Below, piece by piece: positions 1 to 7,145 of a stretch of 19,933 bases of DNA. This stretch comes from an uncultured Oscillospiraceae bacterium (GTDB taxonomy: Bacteria; Bacillota; Clostridia; Oscillospirales; Oscillospiraceae): positions 5,717-25,649 of the forward strand of contig CAJUCB010000023.1 in assembly GCA_910584805.1 (NCBI GenBank). Reading direction: 5' to 3'. The translations under genes and the position numbers were made by a program. A model generated the notes under the pieces. It was not told the DNA's origin and made no database searches. It saw only the letters and a program-made list of their open reading frames with translations. Every line of letters begins with the position of its first letter. The stretch's first letter is position 1.

Positions 1-686
1 TCCTTACCTAAATAGATATCTCTCTGATAACGGATCTGCATTTTCTTGCGAATTTCCGCACCTCCATGCCGCGCTATCTGCCCGATTCGGTTGAGGGTTA
101 GAGCCATTTTTTCTGAAATTTCTTTGATAGAATGACCTTCGCTCATTTTTTCTAAAACATACAGTTCTTTACCAGAGAGACTGCTGACGCATTCCAAGCT
201 GGCTTGTATGGTTTCGGTACTTGTGATATCAATCACCTCTAGAGGTTTGGACAGTGCGAAATCCAGCAATGGACTGACTTGGTCGTGGAAACTTTTATAT
301 ACATAGCTGATTAAATGGGTAGAATTTTGAATGAGCCACCGGTTTATTTTCTTGTATGGCATGGAGACATCTTTGCTTTTCCCAATATCTATATGGGGTG
401 TCACAATTTTGTCGATCATGCAAGGGGGGATATTGATTCGTTCCTGCTTTAGGTAGGGTTTATATTCTTCTTCTTGAAGAACAAGAGTTATTGTGACTTT
501 TTCTGGGTTATGGGAGCGAGCCCGCAGCGCGGCCAGTAAACACCAATCATAAAAGTTGCCGCAGGGGTACAATAAAAATTCAACACGCTCGTTTTTTTCT
601 ACAATACGATTGACGGCCAGTTGAATACGAACATCAATGTTGATGTCGTATACTTCTCTGTGGCCTAAAAATGAACATACTGCCAT
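1..686 (-). CDS. SLOG/DUF1273-like protein with C-terminal LuxR-type HTH (partial)
   Basis: The gene enters from the left edge of the window, and 228 codons are visible without a stop. The start is ATG at 686, with GGAG upstream. The N-terminus MAVCSFLGHREVYD matches the opening of the DUF1273/YpsA branch of the SLOG superfamily, which has a Rossmann-like fold proposed to sense nucleotides. Later family-like features are a Gly-Asn turn in LYPCGNFYDW, the strand ITLVLQ, and NRWLIQNSTHLISYVY near residues 115-130. Residues from about 170 on, LSGKELYVLEKMSEGHSIKE and what follows, resemble a LuxR/GerE or sigma region-4 helix-turn-helix. The protein is probably a cytosolic ligand-responsive regulator; this is inferred from the domain pair. 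It is AT-rich compared with the rest of the window and is divergent from a small RHH gene. The SLOG call is fairly firm and the HTH call is likely. Confidence 0.7.
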   Translation of the reverse strand, partial: MAVCSFLGHREVYDINIDVRIQLAVNRIVEKNERVEFLLYPCGNFYDWCLLAALRARSHNPEKVTITLVLQEEEYKPYLKQERINIPPCMIDKIVTPHIDIGKSKDVSMPYKKINRWLIQNSTHLISYVYKSFHDQVSPLLDFALSKPLEVIDITSTETIQASLECVSSLSGKELYVLEKMSEGHSIKEISEKMALTLNRIGQIARHGGAEIRKKMQIRYQRDIYLGK

Positions 687-711
687 TGCGACTTCTCCAA
701 TCAATAAACGA

Positions 712-726
712 TATCAATTTTTGATA
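712..726. promoter_or_regulatory. Palindromic candidate operator
   Basis: The sequence TATCAATTTTTGATA is a perfect inverted repeat with 6-base arms and a 3-base spacer. It lies between the divergent SLOG-HTH and RHH genes, roughly +14 to +28 from the predicted leftward transcription start, a position suited to repression. Binding by either neighbouring regulator is inference. Confidence 0.4.
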
Positions 727-746
727 GCTAATTTAGAATATTTTTT

Positions 747-775
747 ATCATAGCAGATAGCGATACAATAGTCAA
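747..775 (-). promoter_or_regulatory. Sigma-A promoter for the leftward SLOG-HTH gene
   Basis: Read leftward, a -35 box TTGACT (775-770) and a -10 box TATGAT (752-747) are separated by exactly 17 bases. Both are 5/6 or better to consensus. Transcription would start near 740, about 55 bases before the ATG at 686. Confidence 0.75.
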
Positions 776-793
776 GAAAGAGGGTGAAGAGCG

Positions 794-973
794 ATGGGAA
801 AGTTTGTGGCACGAAAGCCGGAAAAGGAGGTTATCTCCATGCGGATTTCATTGGATACATTGAAGATCGTCGACCAAAAGGCTGCTGCAATCGGAATTAG
901 CCGGAATGAATTGATCAATCAAATGATTACCTATGCTCTTGAAAATATGGAAGATATAACGCAAGAAGAATGA
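794..973 (+). CDS. Small ribbon-helix-helix (CopG/Arc-like) protein
   Basis: This is a 59-residue ORF starting at ATG 794, preceded by a GAGGGTGA ribosome site, and ending at TGA 973. The core VISMRISLDTLKIVDQKAAA and GISRNELINQMITYALENM fits an RHH fold: a short beta strand (about residues 13-19) followed by two helices with the turn at GIS. RHH proteins bind DNA as dimers and often regulate their own promoter or act as antitoxins. No toxin-like ORF follows; a terminator comes 8 bases after the stop. The gene is AT-rich like the divergent SLOG-HTH gene, so the two may have come in together. I could not find a good promoter of its own; a TACAAT at 764-769 has only a poor -35. Confidence 0.75.
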   Translation: MGKFVARKPEKEVISMRISLDTLKIVDQKAAAIGISRNELINQMITYALENMEDITQEE

Positions 974-980
974 TAGATAG

Positions 981-1017
981 AATGGGCGGTACCTCGCAAA
1001 TTGAGGTACCGCCCATT
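981..1017. terminator. Bidirectional terminator
   Basis: A perfect 15-bp stem (981-995 with 1003-1017, containing GGGCGGTACC) carries a 7-base loop. It sits between the convergent RHH gene and the NapH-like gene, whose stop is at 1019. T-rich sequence follows on both strands, although without a long uninterrupted T run. Confidence 0.8.
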
Positions 1018-1018
1018 T

Positions 1019-1927
1019 TCAATCGTTTTCTATTTTGACAGCGCTTTCTTGCTTCCTACTCCGGGGGAATCCCGCGGTAATTACCCCCTCCGGGCAAACC
1101 GCCTTACACCTTCCGCAGCGGATGCACTCCCCGCTGTTGATGTCTTTCGTGACCTCCACCCCCATAGGGCAGGCTCGCTCACACTGTTTGCATCCTACGC
1201 AAGCTTCCTTGTCCAGCTGCATTTGAAAAAAGCTAAAGCGGTTGAATAGGGCATAAAAGGCGCCCAGGGGACAGAGGTAGCGGCAGAAGGGGCGGTGGAT
1301 GGCCATAGCGGCCAGGAGGATAACAGCCAGCACCAGGACCTTCCAATGAAACAGCGCCCCCGCCAAGTCCCGCAGTGCTGGATTCGTGAGCATCAGGGGG
1401 ATGCCGCCCTCCAACGTCCCGGCGGGGCAGAGGTATTTGCAAAAGTATGGCGGGGTCACCCCGGACGCGGGGATAACCAGGGCGGGAAGGAGGAACACCA
1501 GCACCACCAGCACCAGGTACTTCACCCCCCGGGCAAGCCGGTCCAGCTTTTTGGGGACCTGTAACTTGGGCAGCGGAATCTTATGGAGCAGGTCCTGGAC
1601 CAGGCCGAAGGGGCACAGCAGGCCGCAGGCCACCCGGCCTAAAACCACCCCGAAGAGCATCAACAGGCCCAGGGTGTAGAAGGGGAACTGGCGTCCGAAA
1701 CCGCCCAATGAGCTCTGTAGGGCCCCAATGGGGCAGGCCCCCAGGGCACCGGGGCAGGAGTAGCAGTTGAGGACAGGGACGCAGATGGCCTTAGAGCGGC
1801 CGGTGAAGATCCGGCCCTTTTGAAAGCCGATCAGGTAGCCGTTCATCAAAACGGCGGAGACCAGTTGGACCAGGCGCTGGCGGGGCCGGCGGGGCCCCGT
1901 TAGCCGATCCCGATGCATTCCAGACAT
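1019..1927 (-). CDS. NapH-like 4Fe-4S membrane polyferredoxin
   Basis: A 302-residue integral membrane iron-sulfur protein of the NapH/NosR/YccM type. About five hydrophobic segments are visible (about 20-35, 84-103, 135-155, 195-212, 216-228). Cys-Pro motifs lie at the membrane faces: CYSCPG, CGLLCPFG, CKYLCPAG and CRYLCPLG. Two C-terminal ferredoxin clusters follow, C243/C246/C249/C253 and C268/C271/C274/C278. Such proteins carry electrons between quinol or cytosolic donors and extracytoplasmic acceptors. I chose ATG 1927 (GGCGGTG upstream); it overlaps the preceding CXXC gene by 28 bases. ATG 1918 is an alternative, and a longer upstream extension lacks hydrophobic or conserved character. 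Its place behind a TlpA-like lipoprotein suggests a role in supplying electrons to a thiol system; that part is inference. Confidence 0.85.
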   Translation of the reverse strand: MSGMHRDRLTGPRRPRQRLVQLVSAVLMNGYLIGFQKGRIFTGRSKAICVPVLNCYSCPGALGACPIGALQSSLGGFGRQFPFYTLGLLMLFGVVLGRVACGLLCPFGLVQDLLHKIPLPKLQVPKKLDRLARGVKYLVLVVLVFLLPALVIPASGVTPPYFCKYLCPAGTLEGGIPLMLTNPALRDLAGALFHWKVLVLAVILLAAMAIHRPFCRYLCPLGAFYALFNRFSFFQMQLDKEACVGCKQCERACPMGVEVTKDINSGECIRCGRCKAVCPEGVITAGFPRSRKQESAVKIEND

Positions 1928-2046
1928 AGCTTCACCGCCTTTTGTAGGATGTCCAGAGGTTCTTGCCTCAGCAGGCCCAGGAGCAGCAGGACCAACGCCG
2001 TCCCCAGCAGGCCCCAGCGCAGCCACAGGACAGCTTTAGTCCGCAA
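1900..2046 (-). CDS. CD1871A-family small CXXC membrane protein
   Basis: A 48-residue ORF that starts at TTG 2046 and ends at TAA 1900. A GGAG lies 7 bases before the TTG. It overlaps the end of the TlpA-like gene by 11 bases and the start of the NapH-like gene by 28. The protein has a basic start (MRTKAVLWLR), one membrane helix (about residues 8-26, WGLLGTALVLLLLGLL), an amphipathic stretch EPLDILQKAVKL, and the terminal motif CLECIGIG. That ending is the hallmark of a small clostridial family annotated as CD1871A-type CXXC protein, found between a thioredoxin-like lipoprotein and a NapH-like ferredoxin. Its biochemical role is not known to me. The CXXC could exchange thiols or hold a cluster at the membrane surface. 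Confidence 0.85.
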   Translation of the reverse strand: MRTKAVLWLRWGLLGTALVLLLLGLLRQEPLDILQKAVKLCLECIGIG

Positions 2047-2590
2047 GGCTGATCTCCGCCTTTCCGCTGGCCTTTAGGGCCTTGTTGGCGGCTGCAAGGA
2101 AATCCTTGGAGAGGTTTTCCCGTCCGCCTACGATGACATCCCCCACCAGGTTGCCTTGGTTGTCCACAAAGATGGTGGTGGGCAGCGACTGCACGGCTTG
2201 GACCAGTGCGGCGAAATCCCCGTCGCCGGATATCAAGGTGATCCCCTCATAACCGGACTGGTCCAGGATGCTCTTCGCGTTTGTGGGGTCCCCACCCACG
2301 TCTACACATACGGTGAGAAAGCCCACGTTGTCCGGCAGGGCCTGGGCGAAGGTGGCCAGGTCTGGCATTTCGTCCACACAGGGGGTGCAAAATGTCCCCC
2401 AGAAGTTCATGATGGTCAGGTCCTTGTCCTCCAGGTCCGCCTGGGTGAAGCTGCCGCCGTCCAAGGTGGTGGCGGTGAAGGACTGTAGGAGGGGCTTTGG
2501 CTCGTCGCTCTCCGAGGAGCAGCCGGACAGGAGTGTGCCAAGGGTGAGGGCCGCGGCCAGGAGCAGTGGGAATACGATTTTGTGTTTCAT
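2036..2590 (-). CDS. TlpA/ResA-like thioredoxin-fold lipoprotein
   Basis: A 184-residue secreted lipoprotein thiol-disulfide oxidoreductase. ATG 2590 gives a clean signal peptide (MKHKIVFPLLLAAALTLG) and a lipobox LSGC with C24 as the lipidated Cys; AGGTG lies upstream. An ATG nine codons earlier has no ribosome site. The thioredoxin fold follows: FWGTFCTPC with active-site C68 and C71, the FLTVCVDVG strand, and the cis-proline motif SLPTTIFVD. Members reduce disulfides outside the membrane, for example in cytochrome maturation or repair. No cytochrome gene is nearby; the neighbours are a CXXC protein and a polyferredoxin, which may be its electron source. No promoter is evident in the 45 bases between the tRNA terminator and this gene. 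Confidence 0.9.
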   Translation of the reverse strand: MKHKIVFPLLLAAALTLGTLLSGCSSESDEPKPLLQSFTATTLDGGSFTQADLEDKDLTIMNFWGTFCTPCVDEMPDLATFAQALPDNVGFLTVCVDVGGDPTNAKSILDQSGYEGITLISGDGDFAALVQAVQSLPTTIFVDNQGNLVGDVIVGGRENLSKDFLAAANKALKASGKAEISLAD

Positions 2591-2635
2591 TGAGACACCT
2601 ACTTTCTTAGAAACCATAGATAAAAGATAAAGAGA

Positions 2636-2670
2636 AGCCCTCAGCCCCCTTGTAGAAGGGGCTGGGGGCT
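2636..2670 (-). terminator. Terminator of tRNA-Leu
   Basis: A long GC-rich hairpin (arms AGCCCCCAGCCCCTT and AGGGGGCTGAGGGCT on the minus strand, nearly perfect) begins about 10 bases after the tRNA CCA end. It is followed by TCTCTTT. Confidence 0.75.
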
Positions 2671-2679
2671 TTCAAGGGC

Positions 2680-2766
2680 TGGTGCCGGTGGTGGGACTCG
2701 AACCCACACGATGTCGCCATCAACGGATTTTGAGTCCGTCACGTCTACCAATTCCATCACACCGGC
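2680..2766 (-). tRNA. tRNA-Leu (anticodon CAA)
   Basis: This is an 87-base tRNA with encoded CCA (2682-2680). The acceptor arms GCCGGTG and CACCGGC pair fully, with A as discriminator. T8 G9 and the D-arm GGAATTGGTAGACG are present. The anticodon stem ACGGA/TCCGT holds the loop CTCAAAA, so the anticodon is CAA (reads UUG). A long variable arm, typical of leucine, and the GGTTCGAGTCC T-arm follow. Confidence 0.96.
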
Positions 2767-2779
2767 AGGCACTGGAACG

Positions 2780-2808
2780 ATTATACAACAGCTTGCGCCA
2801 CTTCGCAA
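2780..2808 (-). promoter_or_regulatory. Promoter of tRNA-Leu
   Basis: Read leftward, -35 TTGCGA (2808-2803) and a consensus -10 TATAAT (2785-2780) are 17 bases apart. The -10 ends 13 bases before the first base of the mature tRNA. Confidence 0.88.
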
Positions 2809-2860
2809 GGGTTTTTCTATAGAAATTTTGAAAGAAACCATAGGAAATCAAAAATAAATA

Positions 2861-2869
2861 TGGTATGAT
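2861..2869 (+). promoter_or_regulatory. Extended -10 promoter for the two-component and core operon
   Basis: TGGTATGAT is an extended -10 element (TGn plus TATGAT). No good -35 stands 17 bases upstream; the A-rich stretch 2843-2858 precedes it. It gives a leader of about 105 bases before the response regulator start. The gene block down to 10828 runs in one direction without an obvious internal terminator. Confidence 0.6.
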
Positions 2870-2888
2870 GAAGGGAAAGCTGAGAAAT

Positions 2889-2949
2889 CCGGCGGCGGGA
2901 CAGCCCCCAGGGCCCCGCCGCCGGCCTGCCCCGCCCCTGGCCGGGCGGG
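2889..2949 (+). promoter_or_regulatory. Two GC-rich hairpins in the mRNA leader
   Basis: The first stem pairs CCGGCGGCGGG (2889-2899) with CCCGCCGCCGG (2914-2924), 11 bp. The second pairs CCCGCCC (2930-2936) with GGGCGGG (2943-2949), 7 bp around a 6-base loop. Neither is followed by a T run, so they are not classical terminators. They lie 31 bases or more upstream of the response regulator start and leave its ribosome site free. Confidence 0.5.
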
Positions 2950-2980
2950 AAAACGAGACCCAACGGGAAGGAGCGCAACC

Positions 2981-3664
2981 ATGAAAAAAGTGCTGGTTTT
3001 GGAGGACGAGGCCAATATCCGCAGCTTCGTCGTCATCAACCTGAACCGGGCAGGTTATGAGACCGTGGAGGCGGCCACCGGCGAGGAGGCCCTGGAACAG
3101 CTGCGGCTGAACCCCGACGTGCGGGTGGCCCTGCTGGACATCATGCTTCCGGATATGGACGGCTTCGAGGTCTGCCGGCGCATCCGCGCGGGGAACACCA
3201 AGATTGGCATCATCATGCTCACCGCCCTCTCCCAGGAGATGGACAAGGTCACCGGCTTCATGACCGGGGCCGACGACTATGTCACCAAGCCCTTCTCCCC
3301 CTCGGAACTCACCGCCCGCATCGACGCCCTCTACCGCCGCATCGGCGGGGACAACCTGGACGACGGGGAAATCCAACAGCCCCCCTTCGTCTTGAACACC
3401 CGCAAGCGCACCTTGGAGAAGAATGGACAGCGGGTGAAGCTCACCCAGGTGGAATTTGCCATCATGCGCATGTTTATGGAGAACCCCGGCAAGGCGTTGG
3501 CCCGGGAGGAAATCCTAAAAGCCGTCTGGGGGGAGAACTACATTGGGGAACTGAAAATCGTGGACGTGAACATCCGCCGCCTGCGGGTGAAGATCGAGGA
3601 CGAGCCCACCAGCCCCACCTTTATTACAACCATCTGGGGTTATGGCTATAAGTGGGAATTTTAA
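2981..3664 (+). CDS. OmpR/PhoB-family response regulator
   Basis: A 227-residue cytosolic DNA-binding response regulator, usual length for the family. The receiver domain (1-118) has the acidic pocket E8/D9/E10, phospho-acceptor D53 in LLDIMLPDMDG, T81 and K103 (VTKPFSP). The winged-helix effector spans about 128-227, with KLTQVEFAIMRMFMENPGK, the recognition helix region VDVNIRRLRVKIE and the terminal wing TTIWGYGYKWEF. ATG 2981 has GAAGGAG 8 bases upstream. The next gene is a histidine kinase whose start follows the stop by one base, so the two form a cognate pair. The regulated process is not evident. The operon partners downstream are housekeeping genes. Confidence 0.95.
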   Translation: MKKVLVLEDEANIRSFVVINLNRAGYETVEAATGEEALEQLRLNPDVRVALLDIMLPDMDGFEVCRRIRAGNTKIGIIMLTALSQEMDKVTGFMTGADDYVTKPFSPSELTARIDALYRRIGGDNLDDGEIQQPPFVLNTRKRTLEKNGQRVKLTQVEFAIMRMFMENPGKALAREEILKAVWGENYIGELKIVDVNIRRLRVKIEDEPTSPTFITTIWGYGYKWEF

Positions 3665-3665
3665 G

Positions 3666-5150
3666 ATGGTCTTACATCGAATCGAGACCGTTCTCTCCAA
3701 AATCCTGGACAAGGTCCCCTTTTTCCAGGCCAAGGGCATCCGCCGGCGGTGGCTGCTCAACAGCGTCAGCTTCCTGGTGGTGCTCTTGGCGGTGATGGTG
3801 GTTGCCTTCTCCGCGGTCATCCGCAGCTACTACGACGGCGATATCCTCACAGATGTGGAGGGCAGGGCCACCACCGCCTCCAACTACTTCACCATCTATT
3901 CCAGCAACACCCCCCAGGAGGAGCGGGAAGCCCTGGCCCGGAACTATGTGGAGACCTACGAGCGGGGCGGGGAGGAGGAGATGCAGCTGCTCAGCCCCCA
4001 GGGGGACGTGGTCCTCAGCACCAACCCGGCCACCCCGGTGGGCAGCCTGCCAGACACGGAAGAGCTGGCCAAGGCCGCCCAGGAGCAGGCCATGTGCTCC
4101 TGGCGGGGCAAGACAGAGCTGTCCGACGGCCGCATCACCGCTGCCACCGCCCCCCTGATCTACGACGGCGAGCTCTATGGCTTCGCCCGCTGTGTGGTAT
4201 CCATGCGCATGGTGGACCAGCATGTCACCATCCTTACCCTGGCGGCGGTGGCCTTGGCGGCGGGGATTTTGTTGATTGTGTATATCTCCAACATCTACTT
4301 CGTGCGCTCCATCGTGGACCCGGTGGAGAACATCACCGTCATTGCCCAGCGCATCGCCACAGGGAGCTATGGCATCCAGCTGGAAAAAAAGTTCGACGAC
4401 GAGATCGGCGACCTCACCGACGCCATCAACGACATGTCCATCCGCATCAAGGAGGCGGAGAGCATGAAATCGGAGTTCATCTCCTCCGTCTCCCACGAGC
4501 TGCGCACCCCCCTCACCGCCATCACCGGCTGGGCGGAGACCATCATGGGGGGCGAGGCCCGGGACGAGTCCGACGTGCGCAAGGGCATGGGCATCATCGC
4601 CAGCGAGGCCCGGCGGCTGTCGGGGATGGTGGAGGAATTGTTGGAATTCTCCCGCATTGAGGACGGCCGCTTTACCCTCTCCGTGGAGCCCATCGACATC
4701 AAGGCGGAGCTGGAGGACGCGGTGTACACCTACCACGAGTTCTTGGCCGGGGAGGGCATCGCCGTGTACCACGAGGACTGCGAGGAGGAGTTCGACCCCA
4801 TCCCTGGGGACCCGGACCGGCTGCGGCAGGTCTTTTGCAACCTCCTGGACAACGCCGCCAAGCATGGCGGCACGGGGAAACGCATCGACACCGCCATCTA
4901 CCCCGACGGCAGCGATGTGGTGATCACCGTCCGGGACTACGGCCCCGGCATCCCCCCGGAGGAATTGCCCAATGTGAAGTATAAGTTCTACAAAGGCAGC
5001 GCCACCGCCCGGGGCAGCGGCATCGGCCTGGCGGTGTGCGACGAGATCATCTCCCGGCACAACGGGGAGCTGAACATCCTCAACGCCGCCGATGAGCAAG
5101 GGGGCTGTGTGGCGGAAATCCGCCTGCCTATGGGGATCACCACCCGCTAG
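3666..5150 (+). CDS. Membrane sensor histidine kinase
   Basis: A 494-residue sensor kinase of the PhoR/WalK layout. TM1 is at about 29-51 and an extracytoplasmic sensor domain at about 52-186. TM2 (about 187-210) leads into a HAMP linker (about 212-265). The HisKA domain has phospho-acceptor H277 in SSVSHELRTPLT. The ATPase has the N box around N392/N396 (NLLDNAAKHG), the G1 box DYGPGIP (425-431) and the G2 box GSGIGLAVCDE. ATG 3666 starts one base after the response regulator stop. An ATG at 3642 would add 8 residues and overlap that gene. The sensor domain has no motif I recognise, so its signal is unknown. It should phosphorylate the preceding regulator at D53. Confidence 0.94.
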   Translation: MVLHRIETVLSKILDKVPFFQAKGIRRRWLLNSVSFLVVLLAVMVVAFSAVIRSYYDGDILTDVEGRATTASNYFTIYSSNTPQEEREALARNYVETYERGGEEEMQLLSPQGDVVLSTNPATPVGSLPDTEELAKAAQEQAMCSWRGKTELSDGRITAATAPLIYDGELYGFARCVVSMRMVDQHVTILTLAAVALAAGILLIVYISNIYFVRSIVDPVENITVIAQRIATGSYGIQLEKKFDDEIGDLTDAINDMSIRIKEAESMKSEFISSVSHELRTPLTAITGWAETIMGGEARDESDVRKGMGIIASEARRLSGMVEELLEFSRIEDGRFTLSVEPIDIKAELEDAVYTYHEFLAGEGIAVYHEDCEEEFDPIPGDPDRLRQVFCNLLDNAAKHGGTGKRIDTAIYPDGSDVVITVRDYGPGIPPEELPNVKYKFYKGSATARGSGIGLAVCDEIISRHNGELNILNAADEQGGCVAEIRLPMGITTR

Positions 5151-5186
5151 GCCCCCAGCCCCACCGGAATAGATATAGGAGATACT

Positions 5187-6182
5187 ATGAAGCAAACACG
5201 AACCCAAACGCCAGAGGAAGCCTGCAGCTTCCGCACCACCATCGGCGGCCAGGCTCTGTTGGAGGGAATCCTCATGCGGGGGCCCAAGAAGCAGGCCATC
5301 GTGGTCCGCAACCAGGAGGGGGGCTTGGAGATCCGGGAGGAGGAGCTCAAGCTCATCAAGGAGCGCTACCCCATCCTGGGTGTGCCCTTCATCCGGGGGG
5401 TGGTGAATTTCCTGGACTCCATGGTCAAAGGGGTGAAAGCCCTGATGTGGTCTGCGGAGTTCTACCCCGAGGAGGAGGAGGCCCAGCCCAGCCGCCTGGA
5501 ACAGTGGATTGAGAAGCACTTTGGCAGCGAGGCCTTGATGAAATGGGTCATTGCCATCGCTGTGTTGGCGGGGCTGGGCTTTGCCATCGCCCTGTTTATC
5601 ATCCTGCCCACCCTGGCCACCTCCGCCCTGCTGTATTTCGCGCCGGACGCCCCCATGTGGCTGCGCAATTTGTTAGAGGGCATCATCAAGCTGGTGATCT
5701 TCTTCGTTTATATGATCCTCTGCTCCCGGCTCAAGGAAATCCACCGGACCTTCCAATATCACGGGGCGGAGCACAAGACCATCTTCTGTTACGAACGGGG
5801 GCTGGACCTCACCGTGGAAAACGTCCGGGACATGCCCCGGCACCACCCCCGCTGCGGCACCAGCTTCCTGGTGGTGGTGATTATCATTGCCGTGTTGGCC
5901 TCCTGTGTGGTGTTTGCCCTGCCGGGGGTACGGGAGGTGGCGGAGAACCCCATCATCCGTATTTTGCTGCACCTGGCCATGCTGCCCATCATTGTGGCGG
6001 TGACCTATGAGCTCAACCGCTTCATCGGGCGGCACGACAACCCCATCACCCGGGTCCTGGCCGCGCCGGGACTGTGGATGCAGAATTTTACCACCTTCGA
6101 GCCGGATGAGTCCATGCTAGAGGTGGCCATTCAGGCCCTTACCCTGGTCCTGCCGGAGCAGGAGGGGGAGGACGCCTGGTAA
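5187..6182 (+). CDS. yqhQ: YqhQ / DUF1385 family membrane protein
   Basis: A 331-residue polytopic membrane protein. The family signature GGQALLEGILMRGPK (20-34) and the motifs YHGAEHKTIFCYE (191-203) and HHPRCGTSFL (219-228) are all present. Hydrophobic segments are at about 120-151, 163-180, 226-245 and 258-275. Start ATG 5187 has AGGAG 7 bases upstream. The family is widespread in Firmicutes, often beside prmC or prfA as here, but its molecular role is not established; the conserved His and Cys residues would suit metal binding (inference). It lies 36 bases downstream of the kinase gene and 36 upstream of prmC, without a visible terminator. Confidence 0.93.
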   Translation: MKQTRTQTPEEACSFRTTIGGQALLEGILMRGPKKQAIVVRNQEGGLEIREEELKLIKERYPILGVPFIRGVVNFLDSMVKGVKALMWSAEFYPEEEEAQPSRLEQWIEKHFGSEALMKWVIAIAVLAGLGFAIALFIILPTLATSALLYFAPDAPMWLRNLLEGIIKLVIFFVYMILCSRLKEIHRTFQYHGAEHKTIFCYERGLDLTVENVRDMPRHHPRCGTSFLVVVIIIAVLASCVVFALPGVREVAENPIIRILLHLAMLPIIVAVTYELNRFIGRHDNPITRVLAAPGLWMQNFTTFEPDESMLEVAIQALTLVLPEQEGEDAW

Positions 6183-6218
6183 AAGAACTGGTATAGAAAA
6201 AGATGAGGTGAATTTACC

Positions 6219-7145
6219 GTGGCCTTCACCTACCACGATTTGAAATTTCATGCCCGCAACGCCCTCAAGGCGGTGGGGTTGGAGAACGCAGGCCTGGAAG
6301 CGCGAGAGATTCTCTGCGTGGCCAGCGGCAAGACCAAGGAGGAGCTCCTCCGGGACCAAGACCTCTATGTCAACGACGACTTCATCAAGCGCGTGGGGGA
6401 CATGGTGGACCGCCGCCGGGAGGGGGTGCCCCTGGCCTATGTGCTGGGGGAGTGGTCCTTCCGGGAGCTGACCCTGGACGTGAGCCCCGCCGCCCTCATC
6501 CCCCGGCAGGAGACGGAAATCCTGGCCCAGCTGGCCATTGACTGGCTGCGGGAGCGGGAGGAGGAGGAACACCTCCGGGTGCTGGATTTGTGCGCCGGGA
6601 CAGGCTGTGTGGGTTTATCCATTGCCTCGGAGGTGAAGAACACCCGGGTGGTGCTGGTGGATGCCAGCCCCGAGGCCTTGGACCTGTGCCGCCGGAATGT
6701 CCGCCGCAACCGTCTGGGGGCCCGGGCCATCCACATGAAGGGGGACGCCCTGAAGGAACCCAACGCCGCCCTGGGGCTCTTCGACCTGCTGGTGTGCAAC
6801 CCGCCCTACATCCCCACTGGGGATATCCCCGGCCTGGATCCCTCGGTGCGGGATTTCGAGCCCCACATCGCCCTGGACGGCGGGGCCGACGGCCTGGATT
6901 TTTACCGCTCTGTCACAGAGCAGTGGACCCCCCTGCTGCGGCCGGGGGGGCATATCCTCTATGAGGTGGGCATCGGCCAGGCGGAGCAGGTGGCCATGCT
7001 GATGAAGCGCCGGGGCTGCAAGCAGCTGCGCATTACAAGGGACCTGGCCCATATCCCCCGGGTGGTGGAGGGGACCATCCCCTATATTCTAAAGGACGAC
7101 GGGGAGAAGAACGACGGGGAAACGGAGCCCCAGGAGGAGACATAA
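6219..7145 (+). CDS. prmC: Release factor glutamine methyltransferase PrmC (HemK)
   Basis: A 308-residue SAM-dependent N5-glutamine methyltransferase that modifies the GGQ motif of peptide chain release factors. An N-terminal helical domain (about 1-80) is followed by the Rossmann methyltransferase fold. The SAM-binding loop is DLCAGTGCVG (123-132), acidic motif II is VLVDASPEAL, and the catalytic NPPY is at 194-197. The start is GTG 6219 with GAGGTGA upstream. The usual partner prfA is not next to it. The stop codon directly abuts the recA start, so the genes are co-transcribed. The acidic C-terminal tail (about 290-308) is not a family feature I recognise. Confidence 0.95.
   Translation: MAFTYHDLKFHARNALKAVGLENAGLEAREILCVASGKTKEELLRDQDLYVNDDFIKRVGDMVDRRREGVPLAYVLGEWSFRELTLDVSPAALIPRQETEILAQLAIDWLREREEEEHLRVLDLCAGTGCVGLSIASEVKNTRVVLVDASPEALDLCRRNVRRNRLGARAIHMKGDALKEPNAALGLFDLLVCNPPYIPTGDIPGLDPSVRDFEPHIALDGGADGLDFYRSVTEQWTPLLRPGGHILYEVGIGQAEQVAMLMKRRGCKQLRITRDLAHIPRVVEGTIPYILKDDGEKNDGETEPQEET

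Noticed and set aside
2680..2766. tRNA-Leu as an attachment site of an integrated element
   Set aside because: No integrase and no duplicated tRNA 3' end were seen nearby, and both flanks look like ordinary genes.
2889..2949. Leader hairpins read as a terminator or riboswitch
   Set aside because: There is no T run after the stems and no riboswitch core that I recognise, so only structured leader is claimed.
3672..5519. Long leftward open frame antisense to the kinase and YqhQ genes
   Set aside because: GC-rich coding DNA gives long open antisense frames. The product is His/Gly/Val-rich without a family resemblance, and no ribosome site or promoter supports it.
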